Shown: piece by piece, positions 22,901 through 31,230 of the stretch
Layout: every line of letters begins with the position of its first letter
Numbering within the stretch: the stretch's first letter is position 1
From: Acanthaster planci
Taxonomy: Eukaryota > Echinodermata > Asteroidea > Valvatida > Acanthasteridae
DNA length: 36,993 nt
Direction of reading: 5' to 3'
Assembly (NCBI RefSeq): GCF_001949145.1
Contig: NW_019091472.1
Span: 567,194-604,186, forward strand
The notes under the pieces: generated by a model
Database searches by the model: none
The model's input: the letters and a program-made list of their open reading frames with translations, nothing else
Told to the model about the DNA's origin: nothing
Position numbers and translations under genes: made by a program

Positions 22901-25900
22901 TTAAGATTTAGAACAATAATTACGATTTTTCCTCATTGACCCCAACACTGTTCATGACCCTTTGAGTCCAGAGTCCAATGAAGAAAAGCCACCACTGACC
23001 AATCAGCGGCAAGAAACAAGACCCAGTTATGTCGTCCCAACCTCAAGAATGCCTTCTTATATATTGTGAAAACAATCAGTCAGATTTCTCCTCTAAATCA
23101 ATGTCATAGCAAATGTTTTAAATCAGTTAGTAAATGTTTTGAATCAACGAGTAAATGTTTGAATTGGTGAGTAAATGTTTTGAATCAGTGAGTAAATGTT
23201 TTGAATCAGTGAGTAACAACAATGTTTCAAGAAACTTTAGAGGATTTTGGAGGATTGAGGATGGTTCCCAGTAAAAAGGCCTAGGTGTTAGGAGTAATGT
23301 ACATGTATGATTGAAATTTCTATCAGGGATACTTACCATGTGAAATAATTGTATTCCCAACAATGGCAAGAGTTCCATACAGTATATATAGACAACGTTC
23401 AAAAGCATTAAAAACCTTCCAACTTGACTTACCGTGCACACTAGACAGTTGACTTGAAGTCTAATATGGGAAAATAGGGTTGGTTGTCTGAAAAACCACC
23501 TGTAAGCTGTATTGAGGACACACACTTCACTTTGGCAGTCCATCTGGAGAGCAGCTATTTTCAAGTTTTCACATAAATATACATAATTGGTGTGCTTGAC
23601 AGGGCACTAGCTGGGCACAGCAATAACGAAAAATCATACCCACGTCAGTTCTGTTCTGGGAAGAAGAGGACTCAGTTTCTGAGAGACTTTTGAACTATGA
23701 CCATGGGCAACATTGCTTGCGTAAATTAAACTGCAAACACCAAGGGGATACATGTCGATTTACTTATATCAGTGATGTACCAGACAATTGACTCAGTTAT
23801 GTACGTGTTTGACCTTAGCCATTTTATGGGAACATTGCATAGGTTCAAATCCTGGTGGGACTTATGGATATCTACAACATGTACAAAGTATTCAAATAAC
23901 TACATGTGATAAGTGTCTGACCATCGGTTTCCATTGTGAATTACAGCATGGGTATGAATAGGACCTTTTTAATTCCTTGCAGAGTATTATGTCATATAAT
24001 GGCTCAGCCATTTTGGCTATGATGGGCAAAGACTGCGTTGCCATAGCAGCAGACAGAAGATTTGGAATCCAAGCCCAAACAGTTTCCATGGATTGCCAGA
24101 AGATATTTGAAATGGGTCCTAGGTTGTACATGGGCCTCTCTGGTCTAGCAACAGATGTACAGACTGTGTAAGTACAATACTCGGTACTTATTTTTGTTAC
24201 ATTCTATCTCATTTTTAAACTCTGTAAATAGATCAAAAAGGGAAATTTGACTAGTTTTATTTGAAGATAATTTTCCTTTGAAGAGAAAGAAAACTGGCCA
24301 TAGTGGAGTCCAGCTTGGGTCCTCCGGAAAAGTAACAGCAATCTTTCAAGCAAGTTATCCTGTGGAATATTTTAGTGTCCCAGTATGTTAGAGCTGTTGC
24401 TTGGATTCCTTGCAGGGAACGCATGTACGCATTTTTTAACAGTTTCTAAGGATGTATCAAAAGTGCATAAGAAAAAAGTACACAAAAGTGGTAACGAGAA
24501 AGTCTTATCTGACCTTTGAAAGATGACATTTTTACAAGTGAGACTCTCTCCCTAGTCTTCCAAGAACCTTCCAAATCCAATGGTACATGTAAATTTTGCT
24601 AGGTATGCAGGACTGGGGAAGGTGAAGCCAAGCTGTTAATTCTCACAGGTCTTAGAAGTTCAAATGTCAATGTACACAGAGTGCCATTTTGGATTTTGAG
24701 GATGAAAAAAAATTCCTAGAAAATGACTCAGGGAGTTGGAGTTAACACACGAGGCCTTTGTCTTTTTGTTGCCAGTGCCAATCGGCTGAAGTTTCGACTC
24801 AACCTGTACTGTTTGCGTGAAAATAGAGAAATCAAGCCTAAAACCTTCATGAACATGGTATCGAACTTACTGTATGAAAGAAGGTAAGTATCATTCCAAG
24901 GTGGTATGTGTCAGATTCTGCAGCTGTGGCAAAGTACTGTGAAGCAGGGAGAAATCCTTTTCTTTGGAATCAACTCAAAGAAGAAAGTTCTACAGTGAAT
25001 AAAATAAGTAGTGGTTGACTGTGGTTGATTGTGAGAGTATTTGAAGTTCAGACAGACATCTGGCCAGGAGATCCATAGAAGGGAGTGTCACGTCAGTACA
25101 TGTATTTGTTTCTGTGAAGTGATGGTCCAAGTTTCAAAGTGACTTCATAGTGAACTTTGTTTCACTATTCTAACAAGGTGGTCGGAAGGGCTAATGTCCT
25201 ACACAGAATGTGGTAAAAGAAACACATCACAGCTAGACATGGAGAGCATTATGGTGGCTTATTTAGCATTTCTTAGGCACATGCATTGAGTGCGAGTAGG
25301 ACACCCACATTAGTGTTGAAATTAACTCTATCCAATAAGTGCTCAACAAATATCATGTAGTATGGATCAAAAAGCTGCCCAGCAAAGAGCCTTATATGGG
25401 CAGTGGGAATGAATGAATTGTGGATATAGAGCCAATGATTTTCTAAGATCCCGGCAAACGGACGGAATTTGCAGACCTAACACTTTGAAACAGAATCCAC
25501 TGCTTGAAACGGAACTTGCAAAATTGCCCTCTATAAGAATGGCTTAAAAAAGAAAACTTTTTGCAAAGTATTAAAAACTAAATGCTAATCAAACCCTTTC
25601 CAAATGCTTGCTTTTAATCATTAATGAACAAATTACACTGGAAACATCTTAAATTGCACCACTCCACCGCATGATTGGGTCGTCCGCACCGAGCTGGTGC
25701 CAATACTTGTAAGCACTATGGTGTGCATGAGCTTCATTCGCGCAGCGGCAGCTGGCACAGCAGTGGCACGGTACGGTACATTGTGTATACAAACATTGGC
25801 CGTTCACACGCTCGCACCGTACTAGCAATGAAATGAAGGTGCAAACAAGTTCTTACTTATATTGCACACTTGTGGAATTTAGTCTGTGAATCCGCATGGA

Positions 25901-27720
25901 CGCCTTGAGACAAGGCTAGTACTGCATGGCAAAATGATGAAACCGCGGCAGCGAAACGGAAGACTAATTTCATATTTGGTTTCCATGCATAGTTTAAAAC
26001 TTAATTTTTGAAACGGAAAATCATTGGCTCTGTAATAGGTCTTGGGAAAATTGTGAATTTATCAAAGTACATGTACTAAATCTTGATGTTATGATTTGAC
26101 TGTGTTTTCTTTACAGGTTTGGCCCTTACTTCATTGAGCCAGTCATTGCTGGTCTAGATCCCAAGACACATGAGCCTTTCATTTGTAACCTAGATCTGAT
26201 AGGGTGTCCTATGTTCACTGATGACTTTGTGGTAGCTGGCACATGTACAGAGCAGTTATATGGCATGTGCGAATCCTTGTGGGTGCCCAATCTGGTATGT
26301 GGATGTCTTCATTATGAGCAAATCATGTTTCTAAATTGGAATTGAGTGATATCTTGACATATCTAAGAGGTTTCCGATTTGTTTGGAATGTATACCTTTA
26401 ACCTTTCCTCCCAGCATTCCACACAAGCAAATTGATTTTATAAAGGAATTTTATAGTCCAAATATAGGATTGTAAGTAATTTATGAAAGGGCTAGAATGC
26501 ATTCTTGTATCAGGTTGTCAGTATGTCACCTGTAAGGTTATGCAATATGTCAAGCAGTTTCTTGTAACCTTTCTGTAACAAAAAATGTCAGTACTTTAAA
26601 CTCATCCACTTTTCAATTTGTTATCCATGCAGTGAAGCAAAGCGGGACTTGCATTTACCTGGCAATTAGATGTGTTACGTAGCCATGATAAATCATCTTT
26701 GTTTTATAAGCATGATTATCTACATTAGTGCTTTGCCAAAGGCGGGTCAAATCCCTCCTTCCATTGCCTCTGTCATTTGCTGCCCATTTCAACTGTTAAC
26801 TTGGGAAAGTAAAAAGTGTGATAAAATTTGTAAAAGGCCCAAATATTCCAACAGTTTCTACAGAAAATTGACGTTTATAAGTGGTGCAGTTCGTGTCAAG
26901 ACTTTCTGAGAAGGAAGTGATCACAAATTTCACATAGCATTATGTATTAAGAGGGCTTAACTTAGAGATGTCGAACACTGGCTGGATGTATCCTGTAATG
27001 TTTGATACAGGAACCTGATGACCTCTTTGAGACAGCCGCTCAAGCTCTTCTTAATGCTGTAGACAGAGATGCAGTGTCTGGATGGGGAGCTGTTGTCCAC
27101 ATTATGTAAGAAGTATAGCGAACATTAAACTTGCTTGTGTGTGAGAGGCCAGTTGCTTACAAAAGGGACAATTATGCAGATTTTCAGATATTTAGTTGAT
27201 CATTGATTATTCAAAGATTCAATTTTCAAAATTGAAAATTGTCATGAAAAGTAATGATATGAAAAGGGAAAGTTTATAAAATTGCATCCAATTGCATTTC
27301 TTCTTGTATGATTTTATTTCTGCTTTTGTGGGAGTATGGTACAACCATTTCCCCCCACTCATGTTTTCCTCACCTGTTGGGGGGAGGGGGTTGCTGATAC
27401 AACTCCCACAAAACGAAGAGGCAAGATTAAGCTAGTTTGTCCATCTTACGGGGAGCAGTGAGCAAATTAGTGTTACTTCTTGAAGCTGGGCAGTACATCA
27501 GCTAAACAGTGATGGACAAATCCATGTCTGTAGGACAACATAATGAAGGATTCCACAGTGAAGTGGAAAAGTAGCATTGAGGTGTTAACAGTTGGTGATG
27601 CACTGCAGTGGAAATCATGTCCATTATAATCTTTTCAAGCTACACTCTTTCCCTTTTGTTGTCTCCCTCAGAGAAAAAGACAAAATAACAACACGGACTG
27701 TCAAGGGCAGAATGGACTAA
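19898..27720 (+). CDS. PSMB3: Proteasome subunit beta type-3 (whole gene, 6 coding exons)
   Basis: Non-catalytic beta-3 subunit of the 20S proteasome core, part of the two inner beta rings in cytosol and nucleus. Coding exons: 19898-19900, 23983-24167, 24776-24883, 26117-26294, 27011-27105, 27672-27720. Joined they give 205 residues, the length of human PSMB3. The protein begins [14 protein letters not shown], has [15 protein letters not shown] near residue 20, then [33 protein letters not shown] and YGMCESLW, and ends [10 protein letters not shown]. These are diagnostic of beta-3 rather than other beta subunits. As is normal for beta-3, there is no propeptide and no N-terminal catalytic threonine. 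Exon phases are consistent throughout (splits at V63, R99 and I190). Exons 2 to 6 are certain; the position of exon 1 is inferred. Confidence 0.96.
19901..23982 (+). other. PSMB3 intron 1
   Basis: A 4.1-kb intron with several short open frames, none recognisable. It contains the 21-bp tandem repeat at 23110-23213 and a CCAATCAG motif near 22999. A GGTTCAAATCC motif at 23842-23852 resembles a tRNA B box but no cloverleaf could be drawn. No other gene was seen. Confidence 0.5.
23110..23213 (+). repeat. 21-bp tandem repeat, 5 units
   Basis: Consensus TAAATGTTTTGAATCAGTGAG. The units start at 23110, 23131, 23152 (20 bp), 23172 and 23193. The last two are identical; the first three have one to several changes. 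The units touch each other with no spacers, so this is a minisatellite, not a CRISPR array. Confidence 0.92.
23983..24167 (+). CDS. PSMB3: PSMB3 coding exon 2 (residues 2-62)
   Basis: A 185-nt exon, acceptor CTTGCAG and donor GTAAGT, ending with two bases of Val63. It encodes [20 protein letters not shown], then [12 protein letters not shown] and GLATDVQT, which form the N-terminal strand sandwich of the subunit. Confidence 0.97.
24776..24883 (+). CDS. PSMB3: PSMB3 coding exon 3 (residues 63-98)
   Basis: A 108-nt exon, acceptor TTGCCAG and donor GTAAGT, split codons on both sides. It encodes [20 protein letters not shown] and MVSNLLYER, matching [20 protein letters not shown] of the human subunit. 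Confidence 0.96.
25428..26031. mobile_element. Putative DNA transposon with 16-bp perfect inverted ends (604 bp)
   Basis: AGAGCCAATGATTTTC at 25428-25443 recurs as its exact complement at 26016-26031. Between them the base composition shifts: a GC-rich, CpG-containing stretch near 25670-25830 is unlike the rest of the intron. Copies of GAAACGGAA are present near both ends. No open frame is seen, so it is non-autonomous if real. A clear target duplication could not be identified. It lies in PSMB3 intron 3, just upstream of exon 4. Confidence 0.55.
26117..26294 (+). CDS. PSMB3: PSMB3 coding exon 4 (residues 99-158)
   Basis: A 178-nt exon, acceptor TTTACAG and donor GTATGT. It encodes [17 protein letters not shown], then [19 protein letters not shown] and [13 protein letters not shown]. 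This is the best conserved stretch of the gene. Confidence 0.98.
27011..27105 (+). CDS. PSMB3: PSMB3 coding exon 5 (residues 159-189)
   Basis: A 95-nt exon, acceptor GATACAG and donor GTAAGA. It encodes [20 protein letters not shown], then [11 protein letters not shown], and ends with two bases of Ile190. Confidence 0.96.
27672..27720 (+). CDS. PSMB3: PSMB3 coding exon 6 (residues 190-205, stop)
   Basis: Acceptor CCCTCAG. It encodes [15 protein letters not shown] and stop TAA at 27718-27720, almost identical to the human C-terminus. Confidence 0.96.
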
Positions 27721-28185
27721 GCTGAAGCTATGCAGTATCCACTGGCATTCCAAGGGAGAAAAAGTGTACATCGCATCGTGCAAAATGAAAACAAGGTTCC
27801 ATCCTTGGTCAAAATGTTGTTTCAAGCTCAACCAAAGCCATACATATCATAAGGAAATAATGTCAAGTAGATTTCTCTGTCAATTCCAAGCATTTAGTAA
27901 TCCTTCTATTTGGCATTTCCTTAGTACTTCAGCTAGTCAAAGAGAGAACCACCAACAGTTTGGTGTGAATCAGAGAGATTCTTCCTGTAGGTTATAACAG
28001 ATTTAGTGATATACAATTCAGCAAAGCAGTGGTTTTTCCCAGGAAGATTGAAAGTGCTCAATTTGTCCCCTCAGTTCCCCCAAACTTTCAGTGGTCACTT
28101 ATGTCATGCTTTAAAGCAAAAAAAGATTTTTTTTTGACAGGTTTGATTATGCTGCTGGAAAAGACACCATGTTGTTTACTAACAA

Positions 28186-28191
28186 AATAAA
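28186..28191 (+). terminator. Candidate PSMB3 polyadenylation signal
   Basis: AATAAA 465 bases after the PSMB3 stop codon, the first perfect match on this strand. Another AATAAA follows at 29044. Which one is used cannot be told from sequence. Confidence 0.35.
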
Positions 28192-28342
28192 TACCTCCAG
28201 ATCTAGGGTTGGCCTGTGATAGACTGGGTTAGGCAGGGTTTTAGGGACTGATAAATATCAATTCATTTCACAAATTATCAAGGAAACCAGTGGGAGACTT
28301 TGAGACAACGGTGGCAGCAGACACACTGGTTCTTCATAGTAT

Positions 28343-28478
28343 TGTGCATGCTCAGAACTATGCAGGCCTGCTCATAACAATGTGCGCATGCTCAGAACTA
28401 TGCAGGCCTGCTCAGAATAATGTGCGCACGCTCAGAACTATGCAGGCCTCACAGAATAATGTGCGCACGCTCAGAGCT
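28343..28478 (+). repeat. 40-bp tandem repeat, about 3.4 units
   Basis: Units begin at 28343, 28381, 28421 and 28460 with TGTGCGCATGCTCAGAACTA followed by TGCAGGCCTGCTCAGAATAA. The first lacks GC and the third lacks a base; the fourth is partial. The core contains TGCGCAYGCTCA, close to half of an NRF-1 site. Confidence 0.9.
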
Positions 28479-28561
28479 GGTAAAAAGAACCAGTATGTTT
28501 GCCACCACCAAGCATCTCAAAGTCTCCCATCTCTGTCAGGAACACAAGTTTGCACCTGAGT

Positions 28562-28582
28562 GTGGGTGTGTGTGTGTGTGCA
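28562..28582 (+). repeat. Short GT microsatellite
   Basis: About eight GT dinucleotides after TGTGG. Confidence 0.8.
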
Positions 28583-29471
28583 TTTCAGTTCTTCATGGAT
28601 GTGCATATAAAAAGTACTTGGGCTTTTGGACCCTATGGGCTTATATCTGTACAAAGAAACACAACTTCTTATCCATGTATTTGTTATGTCCAAATATTGC
28701 TACACTTGCGTGCATATTTCCTGCTGCCAAGCCGCTTTGACATTTGTCTAAACAAATTGAAGCATGTTGAGGCAAAAGTCAGTGAACTTCTGGTTGACAA
28801 GAACTGACATTTTATGAAGAATTTTTAATTAATATGGCAAAAAGGCTTCCGGGTAGCTTTGCATTAAGTTAGGACTTTGTATTGAAATAACTCCCCATCA
28901 ATGTTTTTATTAATCTGGAACTGAACTTTGTATTTCATGGAATTGGTAGCCGTCATTTCCAGTCACATTTGATGTCATTGTACTAAAGCAAATGCATTGA
29001 TTTGCATTGCCCAGTTGGTTCAGTGTTGATATGCATACTGTCGAATAAAATTTTCTTCATTAAATTATGCGCATACTATAGATTGTGCTTACTGCAAAAT
29101 TAGTCTGTGGAGTAGCTACTTGCTGGCAGATGTTTGTATACAGATATGGTGATTGATTCAGTGGCTTAGCTAAGGATGTGCAGGGTTGCAGATTGCAACA
29201 GAATGAACATTTGAAAAGCAAGGTCAAGATGCTGCTGAAGTAAAAAATGGGATGATGAAAACTCAGCTAAAAGGAATAAAGCTCTTTGCTATATGTAAAG
29301 CCAGGATAAATTTTATGAGACAGTCATCCCCTGACCTCTGGATTTGATCAATCAGCCGGCTTATTTTCTTATGCATTCGGTATCGAGCAATTATTTCCCA
29401 GTGCATGGGAAGCTTTTTAAAAATGCATCGCGCCTCTCCTTGCAGCTCTACTAATTCAAATTCTTTGGTCT

Positions 29472-29579
29472 TCAGAGCTCAGGAGGAACATGTACTTCCA
29501 AGTCTGAATCGTTCGGAGACACCCATTCCTCAATGTTCAAGTTGATTGATGCCGTTGACCAATTAACAGCTTTGTCCAC
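29472..29579 (-). CDS. Possible isolated coding exon (weak)
   Basis: On the minus strand an AACCCAG acceptor is followed by 35 sense codons and TGA. The peptide begins VDKAVNWSTASINLNIEEWV and ends VHVPPEL; it is acidic and reads like a protein tail. The plus strand is also open across the same bases, so chance is quite possible. No upstream exon could be joined to it with confidence; it might be an alternative last exon of the gene at 31010-34190. Confidence 0.15.
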   Translation of the reverse strand: MDKAVNWSTASINLNIEEWVSPNDSDLEVHVPPEL

Positions 29580-30204
29580 CTGGGTTTAGTTAAAAAGATC
29601 ACAGTTTCTAAAGTGGACAATTTGTCGGTGCACGAGGTGTCCTTCAGAGCGAGAAAAAAGTGGATCTGACTAGGAGAAGTTCGTAAACTACGGCGGAGTA
29701 CTGCAGAGGCTTCTTTGCTTTCTTCTTTTTGGGGGGGGTCAGATCTGGGCTTTTGTCCTGCGCGAAATACGAGTTTTAACGAGAAAGTTTAGCAAGATAT
29801 TGAGTTCTGGGCATACACTGTATATGTACCAAATTCATTCCACTGCATCACTTATTCATGGTGCTAACGATCCGTTACCCTCTATGGAACTTTAGCACAT
29901 ATAACTTGCAAAATATTGTGTTTGGTCAAGTGGATGACCAGTTTGCAAACTTATGTAGTGGTTTATAAAACTGCGCCAAGGCTTTCACTGGGTTCCCCCC
30001 CCCCATTTGTAAGGCATTTGTAAATTTTCCCCGATGATTACTCCCATTTTCTGGTCCATTAAAGCCACCAAACCCTCGAAAAATGTGCGTAGGGCCAAAA
30101 AGACGCTTCATGCAGAAATGATGCACTCAATAATAAGCAGCATGTGATGAATAATACTTAAGCACACACCACAACTTGGCTTTATATTTAACGTGATCTT
30201 GTAA

Positions 30205-30375
30205 TCTAAAAACTACAAATACAGGAAATCTGTAATAAGCAGTTACGAATTTTTAGCTTTGTGCAGTGTAATTTCATGAAATATAAATCGTCTAAAACTT
30301 CAAATAGAGAAAATCTTTAATAAGAAGTTACGAATCTTTAGCTTTGTGCAGTGCAATTTCATGAAATATAAATTA
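30205..30375 (+). repeat. Tandem duplication, unit 86 bp, two copies
   Basis: Copy 1 is 30205-30290 and copy 2 is 30291 to about 30375. Both contain AAGTTACGAAT or AGCAGTTACGAAT, TTTAGCTTTGTGCAGTG and AATTTCATGAAATATAAAT. Identity is about 85-90 percent by eye. Confidence 0.85.
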
Positions 30376-31009
30376 AACTTGCCGCCCCATCTATTTTGGG
30401 CCCATTTACACACAAAAGCAGTGCCAATAACTGGTTATTGAAAGTATGTGCCAAACAGCTTCGTGGGTAATCCCAGGCACGACAAAAAAAGAGCTCGCCC
30501 TGCCAGTCACTCCTTGATGTCATTCCTTAGAGACCGTCTATTTGCCAAAACGCGCAATCTCAGTCAGATGTCTTTAAAAAAAAATCAGGTTTTTGTAAAC
30601 TGTGGTAACGTCGCCCTATCGGAGGGCTGTTCGCTCATACTGCATAAATGGCCCTGAAACCAAAGCGTTCCTATCATACACCATTCATTCCATTTGTGGT
30701 TTACAAGCCACGTATGCTTATATTACGCGGTACTCTTCAACGTACTTAAACTACTGTTCCATTCGAGTTTCAAGAATGACACTCGTTCAAAATCAGTGTT
30801 TGAATCGTGTCATTATCATGCTCTTTGAAAAATGTTGAACTGATGTGATAGCATGTGGTTAAATGTACCGTTTAACCGGTATATAATACATTAAATGCAC
30901 CTGATGAAAGAAGTTACAGGGGATGATGGGCGAGTAGCCAAGCGCCCTCCCCCCATACCGAAGTATGATCAGAGCCCTTGGCGTCGAAGACGTGCTGTCA
31001 GAGCTGAAG

Positions 31010-31230
31010 TTAGTTAGCACAGTACAATGTTTGGTCACCAATTTGTCGATCGTCTCCATGCTGGCTTGATGTTGATATCAAAGCAATGGGTCGGAAGCAC
31101 TCGGTCGGCACAGTAATATCAGAGAATATGTTGTCTACGCAAAGATAAAATCTATGTGTGACGATACCGCTGCGACCCCAATATGTGTTTTTGTTCTGGG
31201 TACAGTAGCGGAATGGCTCCAGGGGATCCT
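31010..31230 (-). CDS. Secreted-protein gene, exon 4 (stop)
   Basis: 221 nt after a strong acceptor (TTCTCTTCTTTCTGTTAG). It encodes DPLEPFRYCTQNKNTYWGRS, GIVTHRFYLCVDNIF, PTECFRPIALIS and ends QTLYCAN with TAA at 31012-31010. Confidence 0.55.

Noticed and set aside
23110-23213. Regular short repeats that might suggest a CRISPR array
   Set aside because: The units are contiguous with no spacers, in a eukaryotic intron.
23842-23852. GGTTCAAATCC, a tRNA B-box match
   Set aside because: No acceptor stem or anticodon arm could be paired around it and no box A lies at the right distance; at most a relic of a SINE.
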